Origin: Streptomyces viridochromogenes DSM 40736
Lineage (GTDB): Bacteria > Actinomycetota > Actinomycetes > Streptomycetales > Streptomycetaceae
Reading direction: 5' to 3'
NCBI RefSeq assembly: GCF_000158955.1
Contig: NZ_GG657757.1
Coordinates: 3,789,391-3,853,390 of the forward strand
Length of the DNA: 64,000 bases
Positions within the stretch are counted from its first letter, which is position 1, and each line of letters starts with the position of its first letter. The notes below the pieces were generated by a model that saw only the letters and a program-made list of their open reading frames with translations, made no database searches and was not told the DNA's origin. Position numbers and translations under genes: made by a program. Shown in pieces: positions 48,166 to 55,783 of this stretch.

Positions 48166-49305
48166 TCAGGCACGGGGATAGCGGGCGAGCCACCCGGGCG
48201 ACGATCCGCCGGGCCCGTGCAGGGCGGGCCCCTGGGTCATCTCCATGGCGAAGTCGTCGGCCAGCTCCAGCATCGTGGGACGGCCCTCCAGCTCGGCCAG
48301 CCAGGCCGGGGGGAGGGCCGTCTCGCCGTGCAGGGCACCGAGCAGGCCGCCCGTCAGCGCACCGGTGGCGGCGGACGGGCCGTCGTGGTTGACCGCGAGA
48401 CACAGCCCGTGCCGGACGTCGGCGGCGACGAGGGCGCAGTACACGGCGGCGCCGACGAGGCTCTCCGCCGTACCGGCCCCGCACAGCTCGCTCACACGCT
48501 CGGGTCCGGGCATGCCCTGCCGTACGGCACCCAGCGCGTGCTGGAGCGCCTCCGACACGGGCTGGTGCCCGGGCCGGGCGGCGAGCAGCGCGAACGCCCG
48601 CTGCACGGCCCCGTCGAGACTCTCGCCGAGCGCCAGCGCGTGCACGATCACGGCGTACGCACCGGCCGCGAGACAGGCGGTGGGGTGCCCGTGGGTCTGT
48701 GCCGCGCACTCCACCGCGAGCTGGGCGACGAGCTGCGGCTCCCACCCCACGAGCAGCCCGAAGGGAGCGGACCGGGCAGCGGCCTCGGGCCCGAGCTCGC
48801 CGGGGTTCTTCGGCGCCTCGGGGGTTCCCATGGTCTCGTCACCGAGCCCGAGCAGCAGCGCCCCGCTGGGGTCCCGCCGCGCGTACAGCCACTCCTCCCG
48901 GGCGAGCCAGCCGTCGTCCTTGCGCCGCATGTCGGGCCCCCAGTCGCGCTGGGTGGCGGCCCAGCGGAGGTACGCCCGGTGCACGTCGGTGGGCGGATGC
49001 CAGGCGCCGGTGTCGCGCCGCACCTGCGCCCGTATCAGCCCGTCGACGGAGAACAGGCTGAGCTGGGTGAGATGCGTCACGGCCCCGCGTCTGCCGTAGG
49101 CGGGGGCGAGATCCACGAGCCCCTCCCCGCCGTGTGCCTCCCGTATCGCGTCGATCCCCAGCCCGTCGACGGGCGCGCCGAGCGCGTCGCCGACGGCGAC
49201 ACCGAGCAACGTCCCGCGCACCCGGCTACGAAAGTCCTGCTGCTCCGTACGCCCCCAGACGGCGCCGGCAGTCGCACCCACCTCGACCTCCCAGGGACCG
49301 TCCAT
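48166..49305 (-). CDS. ADP-ribosylglycohydrolase family protein
   Basis: A 379-residue all-helical protein of the DraG/ARH family, which removes ADP-ribose from proteins or small molecules. The N-terminal GTLLGVAVGDALGAPVDGLG is the family start; the usual metal-site motif of two acidic residues near there is only partly kept (GDALG without the adjacent TDDT: here AVTHLTQLSLFSVDGL), so activity is doubtful. The C-terminal GAVYCALVAADVRHGLCLAVNHDGPSAATGALTGGLLGAL carries the second metal-site phrase NHDGPSAATG. ATG 49305 is chosen; the frame extends 17 codons upstream. Confidence 0.85.
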   Translation of the reverse strand: MDGPWEVEVGATAGAVWGRTEQQDFRSRVRGTLLGVAVGDALGAPVDGLGIDAIREAHGGEGLVDLAPAYGRRGAVTHLTQLSLFSVDGLIRAQVRRDTGAWHPPTDVHRAYLRWAATQRDWGPDMRRKDDGWLAREEWLYARRDPSGALLLGLGDETMGTPEAPKNPGELGPEAAARSAPFGLLVGWEPQLVAQLAVECAAQTHGHPTACLAAGAYAVIVHALALGESLDGAVQRAFALLAARPGHQPVSEALQHALGAVRQGMPGPERVSELCGAGTAESLVGAAVYCALVAADVRHGLCLAVNHDGPSAATGALTGGLLGALHGETALPPAWLAELEGRPTMLELADDFAMEMTQGPALHGPGGSSPGWLARYPRA

Positions 49306-49352
49306 TCGTACGATGCCCAGCACTGTAATCGAATGGGGGCGGGGGGCTCCCT

Positions 49353-49688
49353 TCACGTCCGTCGCAGCCCTGCCTCTGCCTCTGCGGCCTCTCGGACGGC
49401 CCGGATCTCGGCGATGGCTTCAGAGGGGTCTTCCTCGCCCAGGTCCACGATCCGCTCCAGTTCGCGAAGGCGCTCGGCTCGCGCGGGGTGGCGCTCGATG
49501 GCGACGAAAACGGCCCAGGAGTGGATGAACGCACGCAGGGGCGCCAGGCTCTGGGTCTGCTGGGCGTTGGTCGTGGCCTCGAAGAGGTGCTGGGTGAGCA
49601 CCGGCAGCCGGCTGGGGGCGACCCGGGCGACGGCATCACGCAATGCGTTCGGAGTCAGGTCAGGGACCGCATGGCCCGTTCCCGGCAT
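49353..49688 (-). CDS. DUF6247-like small protein
   Basis: A 111-residue helical protein (NALRDAVARVAPSRLPVLTQHLFEATTNAQQTQSLAPLRAFIHSWAVFVAIERHPARAERLRELERIV) resembling DUF6247 proteins, which are often found beside DNA-binding or RelE-like small genes. It starts two bases after the stop of the upstream HTH gene, so it is in an operon with it and might be its partner. Charged, cytoplasmic, no membrane segment. A toxin-antitoxin role is possible but nothing in the sequence shows it. Confidence 0.65.
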   Translation of the reverse strand: MPGTGHAVPDLTPNALRDAVARVAPSRLPVLTQHLFEATTNAQQTQSLAPLRAFIHSWAVFVAIERHPARAERLRELERIVDLGEEDPSEAIAEIRAVREAAEAEAGLRRT

Positions 49689-49690
49689 CC

Positions 49691-50470
49691 TCAGGCCGCC
49701 GTCGGTTCGATGGTGCGGCAGTCGCGGCAGCGGCCGGGCTCCGAGGCCCGAAAGGCTCGGTCGCAGCCGTCGCAGGTCTGGAGGGGGTGCGGGCGCGGTG
49801 CGGGTTCGGGACGGGGCGGCGCCTCGGGGAGCGGCGGCGGGAGGAGGCTGGTCAGGCGGTGGGCCAGGAAGGCCGCCGGGTGGTGGATCGGGGTCTGGGG
49901 GAGGCCGGACGTCAAGGTGCGTGCCACGGCCGTGGCGGGGACGCCGCGCTCCAGCCAGGCCGAGACCGCCGGAGCCAGACGGTGTACGTCGCGTTCGCTG
50001 AGGAGGAGGCGGGAGTCCAGGGCTCGCAGGCCGGTGAGGAGGTCGGCGGCGGTTCCGCGCGACGGCGATGGCGCGGGTTCCTTCCGGGGTGCGGCGGATA
50101 CGAGGCGGCGGTCCGGGGTCGCCGTCTGAGGCTTGTTGTACGACACCGTGCGGGTTACGACTCGGCCCGATTGAAGACGCTCCCTGGGGCGCGCGAGGTA
50201 ACCGTGTGCCTCCAGCTCCCGCAGGGCCGCCGCGACGCGGATCTCACCCTCGGGGAACTTCGCCGCCAGCGCCTTGATGCCGACCGGCGTTCCGGCGGGC
50301 AGCGACTGGATGTGGACGGCCAGGCCGATGGCCGTCAGGGACAGGTCCGGGTGCTGGGCGAGGTGGTTGCCGACGACGGTGAAGTGGTCGTCGTGGCGTT
50401 CCGTCACGTGCTGGACACCGGAAGTGCCGGACTGCGCGCGTGCGGGCGCGCTAGGGTGCTGGTCAGTCAT
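49691..50470 (-). CDS. HTH protein with C-terminal zinc ribbon
   Basis: A 259-residue putative DNA-binding protein. A winged helix lies at about residues 30-100 (LSLTAIGLAVHIQSLPAGTPVGIKALAAKFPEGEIRVAAALRELEAHGYLARPRERLQSGR), of the kind found in streptomycete replication-initiator-like or regulator proteins. A Pro-rich linker leads to a C-terminal CDGCDRAFRASEPGRCRDC, a four-Cys zinc ribbon. ATG 50470 is used; the upstream extension has no typical start region. It is followed by the DUF6247-like gene in the same operon. Similar proteins are common in Streptomyces genomes and integrative elements, but no integrase or att site was seen. Confidence 0.7.
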   Translation of the reverse strand: MTDQHPSAPARAQSGTSGVQHVTERHDDHFTVVGNHLAQHPDLSLTAIGLAVHIQSLPAGTPVGIKALAAKFPEGEIRVAAALRELEAHGYLARPRERLQSGRVVTRTVSYNKPQTATPDRRLVSAAPRKEPAPSPSRGTAADLLTGLRALDSRLLLSERDVHRLAPAVSAWLERGVPATAVARTLTSGLPQTPIHHPAAFLAHRLTSLLPPPLPEAPPRPEPAPRPHPLQTCDGCDRAFRASEPGRCRDCRTIEPTAA

Positions 50471-50696
50471 CGGGAAGGGTCTCGCTTCCTTGGTGATCAG
50501 GCCCTCGCAGTGGGATGGCAGTCCCGGCGGGGGCCGTATTCGTTTGTGGGCTTGTCTGCGCTGACGCTGCACCATCGACTGCCCTCCATGCCAGCCGAGT
50601 TGGTGATGTTCACCCCTGCGGGTGAGCTGCGGGGGCGGTGGGGGCGGGTTGGTTCTTTCCCCGGTTCTTTGGTCTTTGGCGTCGTGAACGGCCGGG

Positions 50697-51137
50697 TCAT
50701 GACGGGCCGCGATCCGGCCCCAGGACCAGCTCTGCCCACACCGTCTTCGCGCCGGCCGGGGCCTCCGTCACCCCCCAGCACTCCGCGTACGCCTCGACGA
50801 TGCGCAGGCCCCTGCCTCCCTCCGCGTCCTGCTCCCCCGGGTCCGGGAGTCGCGGGACCCGGTCGCCCCGGGCGTCCGTGACCTCGATACGGAGCGTGCG
50901 GTCGGCGTGCAGCTTCAGGCGCAGCCGGAAGTCCCTGCCCAGGATGCGGCCGTGTCGTACGGCGTTGGACGCCAGCTCCGCCACGACCTGCGCGGCAGTT
51001 TCGTACGGCTCGCCCCACGCGTCGAGTTGGCGTTCGGTCAGCAGGCGGGCCAGTCGAGCACCTCTTCGAGTAGCGGACAGCTGCACAGCGAAGTGCCGGG
51101 TGTGGAGCGGGATTCGGGTGGGGGATTTCTGACTCAT
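50697..51137 (-). CDS. GHKL ATPase, RsbW-like anti-sigma factor type
   Basis: A 146-residue single-domain HATPase_c_2 protein. N-box VVAELASNAVRHG, G1 box IEVTDARGD and G2-like GGRGLRIVEAYAECWG are present. Such short ATPases act as anti-sigma kinases or as partners of WhiJ-like regulators in Streptomyces. It is divergent from an XRE-DUF5753 gene, which is followed by DUF397; together they form a complete WhiJ-type set. ATG 51137 is used. Confidence 0.9.
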   Translation of the reverse strand: MSQKSPTRIPLHTRHFAVQLSATRRGARLARLLTERQLDAWGEPYETAAQVVAELASNAVRHGRILGRDFRLRLKLHADRTLRIEVTDARGDRVPRLPDPGEQDAEGGRGLRIVEAYAECWGVTEAPAGAKTVWAELVLGPDRGPS

Positions 51138-51250
51138 GTCACCCAGCGTGGTCGTTCGTCCCTACCCTGAACAGCAATGACCTCGGTACGGAGGGTGACT
51201 GTCCGACTGCGTGGCGGGGTCGTACGGCTGGTACGTCAGGAGGGGAAGGC

Positions 51251-52063
51251 ATGGAGGACGAGGAAGCTGCGGCCGTGCTCAGGGCCGTCGGGCGGCAGAT
51301 CAAGATGTGGCGTGAGGCCGCCGGGTTGAAGCAGGCGGAGTTGGGGTCGGCCATCGGGTACGGGGAGGAGATGGTCTCGTCCGTCGAGCGGGCGCGACGG
51401 GTCCCCAAGCCGGACTTCCTCGACAAGGCCGATGAGGTGCTCGGCGCCGGCGGGAAGCTCTCCGCGATGAAGGAGGATGTGGAGAAGGCTCGGTATCCGA
51501 AAACCGTCCGCGACCTGACCAAGTTGGAGGACCAGGCGGTCGAGCTGGGGGCCTACTCCGCCCTGCACATCCATGGACTGCTGCAGACCCCTGACTACGC
51601 CCAGGCGTTGTACGAGATGCGGCGTCCCGCTTACACCGAGGACGAGATCGAGCGTCATGTGGCCGCACGCATGGCACGGAAGGCCGTCTTCGATCGGGTG
51701 CCGCGGCCTGTCATCACCTTTGTCCAGGAAGAGATGACGTTGCGGCGGCCACTCGGAGGCAGGATGGTGATGCGTCGCCAGCTCGAACACCTCCTGAAGG
51801 TAGCCGAGTTGCGGCATGTCGAGATCCAGGTGCTGCCTATGAACAGGGAGGACCACGCGGCCGTGATGGGCTCGTTCCGGCTGTTGAAGCTCCAGGGCGG
51901 CAAGGCGCTCGGTCACACGGAGAGCCAGCTGTACGACCGGGTGATCAGCGAGCCGAAGGACGTGCAGGTCCTCGATACGCGCTATGGCATGATCCGGGCG
52001 CAAGCCCTCTCGCCCCGCGAGTCGTTGGCCTTCATCGAAAAAGTGCTGGGAGACGAGACATGA
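51251..52063 (+). CDS. XRE regulator with DUF5753 domain (WhiJ-like)
   Basis: A 270-residue regulator homologous to the one at 36992-37852. HTH at about residues 10-65 (GRQIKMWREAAGLKQAELGSAIGYGEEMVSSVERARRVPKPDFLDKADEVLG) and DUF5753 from about 95 (YSALHIHGLLQTPDYAQALYE, ITFVQEEMTLRRPLGGRMVMRRQLEHLLKVAELRHVEIQVLPMNRE). ATG 51251 follows AGGGGAAGG. Its stop overlaps the DUF397 start (ATGA), so they are translationally coupled. The GHKL ATPase gene is divergent, which makes a classical three-gene set. Confidence 0.92.
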   Translation: MEDEEAAAVLRAVGRQIKMWREAAGLKQAELGSAIGYGEEMVSSVERARRVPKPDFLDKADEVLGAGGKLSAMKEDVEKARYPKTVRDLTKLEDQAVELGAYSALHIHGLLQTPDYAQALYEMRRPAYTEDEIERHVAARMARKAVFDRVPRPVITFVQEEMTLRRPLGGRMVMRRQLEHLLKVAELRHVEIQVLPMNREDHAAVMGSFRLLKLQGGKALGHTESQLYDRVISEPKDVQVLDTRYGMIRAQALSPRESLAFIEKVLGDET

Positions 52064-52254
52064 CCACCACTCCGCTGACGTGGTTCAAGAGCAGCTACAG
52101 CGGCAACGACGGCCCCGATTGCCTTGAGGCCGCCATATCCCCCACCCCTCATCCCACCGTCCACATCCGCGACTCCAAGAACAGGACCGGCTCCCGTCTG
52201 GCCTTCACCGACAGCGCCTGGTCCCAGTTCCTGGAGTTCGCGACGGGTCGCTAA
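52060..52254 (+). CDS. DUF397 small regulatory protein
   Basis: A 64-residue DUF397 protein (LTWFKSSYSGNDGPDCLEAAI ... HIRDSKNRTGSRLAFTDSAWSQFLEFA), the usual partner of the XRE-DUF5753 protein before it. It starts in the ATGA overlap with that gene. Its TAA stop overlaps the TAG stop of the convergent ABC permease gene, with only a CTAA tetranucleotide shared, so the two transcripts must overlap antisense. Confidence 0.92.
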   Translation: MTTTPLTWFKSSYSGNDGPDCLEAAISPTPHPTVHIRDSKNRTGSRLAFTDSAWSQFLEFATGR

Positions 52255-53102
52255 CCGACCCGCTGCATCGCCTTGCGGTGGCGTTCCGCCATCGCGGCCC
52301 CGGACTCGCGGCGGGCCATCCTGCGCAGGACGGACGGGGCGAGGAGCAGACCGGCGACCGTCCACGCACCCAGTGCGCCCGCTGTCTCCAGGTGCTGCCA
52401 GGACGCACCGATCTCGGCGGCTACCGCGTCGGCCGGCAGCAGCGCGGACCGGAGGCCGAGGCCGACCCAGTACACGGGGAAGATCTGCCCGACGGTCCGC
52501 AGCCACTCGGGCAGTTCCGACAGGGGGAAGTAGATCCCGGAGATCACGACGAGTCCCATCACCGGGAGCATCAGCAGCCCGATGGTGCGTGGACTGCTGA
52601 CGAGTGAGCCGATGACGGCGCCGATCGGCAGGGTCGCCAGGAGTCCCAGCGGGATCACCCACACCAGCGTCAGCAACGCTCCGCCGCCCTGCCGGGCGAC
52701 GCCGTCCACCAGGAACATGCCGACGGCGAAGGGGAGTGCCATGGAGGCCAAGGCCGTCCCCGAGACCATGATGATCTTGCCGACCAGGTGACCGACCATG
52801 CCGTGCGGCACCGCTTTGGCCCGCAGGAGTGTGCCGTCCTCGCGCTCGGTCGCGAGCAGTTGCGCCGTGGTCATCATCCCGGTGAACGCGAGCGTCATGC
52901 CCAGCATGCTCGGCAGCATGAACGCGCCGGTCGAGATGCCGGCGCCCTTCAGCGGATCGTCCTTGAGCAGGAACAGCGGCACCATGAGCAGCACGGTCCA
53001 GAGCACGTACCCGAACACGTCCTGGCCGGTGGTGAAGGTCTGCCGGAGTTCCGTCCAGCCGCGCCGGAGTCCTGCTCCCGCCGCGTGCCACACCGGGCTC
53101 AT
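52251..53102 (-). CDS. ABC-2 type transporter permease
   Basis: A 283-residue membrane protein with about six hydrophobic helices, of the ABC-2 (DrrB-like) type. The N-terminal GLRRGWTELRQTFTTGQDVFGYVLWTVLLMVP and the characteristic TMMTTAQLLATEREDGTLLRAKAVPHG and ISGIYFPLSELPEWLRTVGQIFPVYW match drug/lipid export permeases. It would pair with the ATPase encoded immediately upstream; the start overlaps that gene's stop by four bases. Substrate unknown; family members export antibiotics or lipids. Confidence 0.92.
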   Translation of the reverse strand: MSPVWHAAGAGLRRGWTELRQTFTTGQDVFGYVLWTVLLMVPLFLLKDDPLKGAGISTGAFMLPSMLGMTLAFTGMMTTAQLLATEREDGTLLRAKAVPHGMVGHLVGKIIMVSGTALASMALPFAVGMFLVDGVARQGGGALLTLVWVIPLGLLATLPIGAVIGSLVSSPRTIGLLMLPVMGLVVISGIYFPLSELPEWLRTVGQIFPVYWVGLGLRSALLPADAVAAEIGASWQHLETAGALGAWTVAGLLLAPSVLRRMARRESGAAMAERHRKAMQRVG

Positions 53103-54025
53103 CGCGCTGCCTCCAGCTCTCGCACCATCGTCAGGTAGGTGTCCTCCAGGCTCGCCCGGCGCACCTCGAGTCCGCCGACCGCGTCTCCGTGCTCCTCGAA
53201 CAGCCGGCGGACGAACGCGGTGGGCTCCGCGGTCGCCTCCTCGAAGGGGCGTCCGTCCAGCGTCCAGCGCACCGTGGCCTCGGCCGACGCCTGGCGGGAC
53301 AGTTCGTCGGCCGAGCCGTCGGCCACGATCCGGCCACCGGCGAGAATGAGGATCCGGTCGGCGAGCTTCTCCGCCTCGGCGAGGTCGTGGGTGGTCATCA
53401 GCACTGTCGTGTTCTCGTCGGCGAGCCCGCGTACCAGGCCGTGGAACTCGTTCCTGGCCTCCGGGTCCAGACCCGCCGTCGGCTCGTCCAGGAACAGCAG
53501 CTCGGGTCGGCCCACGATGCCGATGGCCACGTCGAGGCGCCTGCGCTGCCCGCCGGAGAGAGTCGCCACTCGCTTGTCCGCCTGCTCGGTCAGCCCTACC
53601 GCGGCGAGGAGCTCGCCGACGTCCCACGGGCGCGGCATATGGGCGGTGGAGTACGGCACGTAGTACGAGCCGAGATGGGCCAGCAGTTCGCGCACCCGCC
53701 ACTTGCCGTGGTCCCGCCAGGACTGCAACACGATGCCCAGCCGCGCACGCCAGTGTTCGTCCCCGCGGGCCGGATCGGTGCCGAGGACGGTCACGTCCCC
53801 GTCCGAGCGCATCCGGAAGCCTTCCAGGACCTCGATCGTGGTCGTCTTGCCGGCGCCGTTCGGGCCGAGCAGCACGAGGACCTCGCCGCGCCGGGCCGTG
53901 AAGCCGACGCCCTTCAGCACGTCCTGGCTGCGGTAGCGCATCCGCAGGTCGCGTACGTCGATGACCGTGTCGCCGTCCTGCGGCGGGCTGGTCCTCGCCC
54001 CGGATAAGGCGTGAGTGGTTGTCAA
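53099..54025 (-). CDS. ABC transporter ATP-binding protein (DrrA-like)
   Basis: A 308-residue ATPase. Walker A GPNGAGKTT, Q-loop VLQSWRDHGKW, signature LSGGQRRRLDVAIG, Walker B LLFLDEPTAGLDP and switch His in TTHDLAEAEKLAD. The C-terminal extra domain (about 225-308) is typical of the drug-export DrrA class. The start is TTG 54025 after GGGGGAA; Leu7 is a TTA codon (54005-54007, minus strand), so translation should depend on bldA. It forms a two-gene operon with the permease. Confidence 0.93.
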   Translation of the reverse strand: MTTTHALSGARTSPPQDGDTVIDVRDLRMRYRSQDVLKGVGFTARRGEVLVLLGPNGAGKTTTIEVLEGFRMRSDGDVTVLGTDPARGDEHWRARLGIVLQSWRDHGKWRVRELLAHLGSYYVPYSTAHMPRPWDVGELLAAVGLTEQADKRVATLSGGQRRRLDVAIGIVGRPELLFLDEPTAGLDPEARNEFHGLVRGLADENTTVLMTTHDLAEAEKLADRILILAGGRIVADGSADELSRQASAEATVRWTLDGRPFEEATAEPTAFVRRLFEEHGDAVGGLEVRRASLEDTYLTMVRELEAAR

Positions 54026-54118
54026 CGTTGTTCCCCCGTCTGGCGGCTGCCGTGAGCCCCTCCTGTGGCGAACACATTACCGAAGGGCTCAGGGCTCCGA
54101 TGGTTCCAGAAACGCCAC

Positions 54119-54145
54119 GAGCCGCCCCACCGACTGGGGCGGCTC
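54119..54145 (-). terminator. Terminator after the GlsB gene
   Basis: GAGCCGCCCC (54119-54128) pairs with GGGGCGGCTC (54136-54145) with a seven-base loop. It lies 22 bases after the GlsB-like gene on the minus strand. Confidence 0.78.
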
Positions 54146-54167
54146 CGACGAGCTGAACGTCAACCGG

Positions 54168-54446
54168 TCATGCGTGGCGGTGCGAGCGCCGGTTGCCGGT
54201 GACGGCGCGGTAGAGGGCGAGCAGGATCAGGGAGCCGACGATCGCGGCTATCCAGGTGGAGACTTCGAAGAACCCGTCGATGGAGTCGACGCCGAAGATG
54301 ACCTTGCCGAGCCAGCCGCCGAGCAGCCCACCGGCGACACCGATGAGCATGGTGATGATGATGCCCCCCGGGTCCTTGCCCGGCATCAGAGCCTTGGCGA
54401 TCGCTCCCGCGAGCAGCCCGATGATGATCCAAGCAATGATGCCCAT
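54168..54446 (-). CDS. GlsB/YeaQ/YmgE family stress membrane protein
   Basis: A 92-residue protein with three hydrophobic segments. The Gly-rich family motif IAWIIIGLLAGAIAKALMPGKDPGGIIITMLIGVAGGLLGGWLGKVIFG is clear. Members are induced by general stress in many bacteria; function is unknown. ATG 54446 is chosen because GGAGAGG precedes it; the frame extends seven codons upstream. Divergent from the DUF2165-like gene. Confidence 0.93.
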   Translation of the reverse strand: MGIIAWIIIGLLAGAIAKALMPGKDPGGIIITMLIGVAGGLLGGWLGKVIFGVDSIDGFFEVSTWIAAIVGSLILLALYRAVTGNRRSHRHA

Positions 54447-54593
54447 AACGCCTCTCCACTCCGTCATATAAGGATTTTGTTAGTTCTTCGAGTGCACCGA
54501 ATCTCCCCCTACAAACGTCCTCTTCGCGGTCGTCACTGTCGCTCGATGGTCACGGGGTACACCGGAGGGCCACACGCGGGGAGAATGATCGGC

Positions 54594-55106
54594 ATGGCCA
54601 CCTCCACAACTCCGCGCGGCAGGCTGTCCCTTGCCGCCATGCTGCTCACCGCCACCATCGCCCTCTACATGGCGCTGGTCGCCTTCGGGAACATCACCGA
54701 CTTCGGCACCAACCAGCAGTTCGTCCGGCACGTGCTGGCCATGGACACCACGTTCAAGGACGAGGACCTGATGTGGCGGGCCATAACGAGCACGGGACTT
54801 CAGGACACCGCCTACGTGCTGATCATCGCGTGGGAGACCGTCGCCGCACTCGTCCTCGTCTACGGGAGCTGGCTGTGGGCCAGGCACGATCAGGCGCGCG
54901 CCCGGCAGTTCTCCAGCTACGGGCTGCTGATGGTGATGCTGCTGTTCGGCGCCGGGTTCATCGCGATAGGCGGTGAGTGGTTCTCGATGTGGCAGTCGAA
55001 GAGCTGGAACGGGCTGGACGCCGCGACCCGGATCTTCCTGTTCAGCGGAGTCGTGCTGGTCGTCAACCAGCTGTCGGCCCCGCGTACGGAGACGCCCGCC
55101 ACCTGA
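54594..55106 (+). CDS. DUF2165-like small integral membrane protein
   Basis: A 170-residue membrane protein with four hydrophobic helices (about 12-32, 78-97, 110-130 and 148-165). The phrases LYMALVAFGNITDFGTNQQFVRHVLAMDTTF and SYGLLMVMLLFGAGFIAIGGEWFSMWQSKSWNG match DUF2165 proteins. Function is unknown. ATG 54594 follows GGGGAGA at a proper distance; ATG 54585 is too close to it. The stop is only nine bases from the convergent L,D-transpeptidase-like gene. Confidence 0.87.
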   Translation: MATSTTPRGRLSLAAMLLTATIALYMALVAFGNITDFGTNQQFVRHVLAMDTTFKDEDLMWRAITSTGLQDTAYVLIIAWETVAALVLVYGSWLWARHDQARARQFSSYGLLMVMLLFGAGFIAIGGEWFSMWQSKSWNGLDAATRIFLFSGVVLVVNQLSAPRTETPAT

Positions 55107-55115
55107 ACACCGGGT

Positions 55116-55682
55116 CTACTTGACCACGGCCACGGTCGTGCCGACCGTGCCGAACGCCCACAGTGCCGTGCCGTCCGCCTTCTTCATCCGGACCCCGCCC
55201 GTCCTGGCGCCGGAGTCGGCGGGCGGCGGTGAGGCGCCGTCGACCGCGTTGGAGAAGGCGACGGAGACGCCGTCCTTCGCGGCGAAGTACATGATGTGCT
55301 CGATCTGGACGCCGTCCGAGCCGGTGGCGGCCGCGTTGCGGGAGGACACCGTGTACGTGCCGGGGTCGGGGCTGACCGTGCCCGGCCACACGGTGAACGT
55401 ACGGCGCGCGGCCTCGCTCGCGTCGACCAGCCACACCCGCTTGGCACCGAGGGAGTAGACGACGCGCCGGCCGGTGCCGGAGCCGTCGGGCACCTTGGTC
55501 GGGGCGGACGCGGTGGGGGTGGGCCGCGCGCCCGCCGGGGCAGAGCTGCTCGGCTTGGCCGATGTGGCGGCGGGGTGCGGGCCCTGGTCCGCCTGCACGG
55601 CCAGGACGGTCACCGCGGCTATCGCTCCCACGGTCAGCCCGGTCACCCAGGCCCACGAAGGAAGTCGGGCAGGCACGGGCAC
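55116..55682 (-). CDS. Exported protein with a degenerate L,D-transpeptidase (YkuD-like) domain
   Basis: A 188-residue protein anchored or exported by an N-terminal hydrophobic helix (about 11-31). Residues 33-70 are a Pro/Ser/Ala/Thr-rich linker. From 73 to the end the layout follows YkuD: VVYSLGAKRVWLVDASEAARRTFTVWPGTVSPDPGTYTV, then EHIMYFAA, then ARTGGVRMKKADGTALWAFGTVGTTVAVV. In active enzymes the last stretch has HGCVRM; here the Cys is Gly163 (GGVRM), and the preceding His is missing. It is therefore probably a non-catalytic peptidoglycan-binding or structural relative. Start GTG 55682. Confidence 0.65.
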   Translation of the reverse strand: MPVPARLPSWAWVTGLTVGAIAAVTVLAVQADQGPHPAATSAKPSSSAPAGARPTPTASAPTKVPDGSGTGRRVVYSLGAKRVWLVDASEAARRTFTVWPGTVSPDPGTYTVSSRNAAATGSDGVQIEHIMYFAAKDGVSVAFSNAVDGASPPPADSGARTGGVRMKKADGTALWAFGTVGTTVAVVK

Positions 55683-55783
55683 GCATCTCCTCAGTCACGG
55701 GACCCCGCACGAACCGGGGTTCCGATCATCGTACTGCGCGCCCGCTGCTCTCCTGTGTTCTCCTGGCGGGTTCCCCCGGCGGC

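Noticed and set aside
49353-50470. HTH plus DUF6247-like pair as an integrative-element replication module
   Set aside because: Such proteins occur on integrative elements, but there is no integrase, relaxase, tRNA or att repeat nearby.
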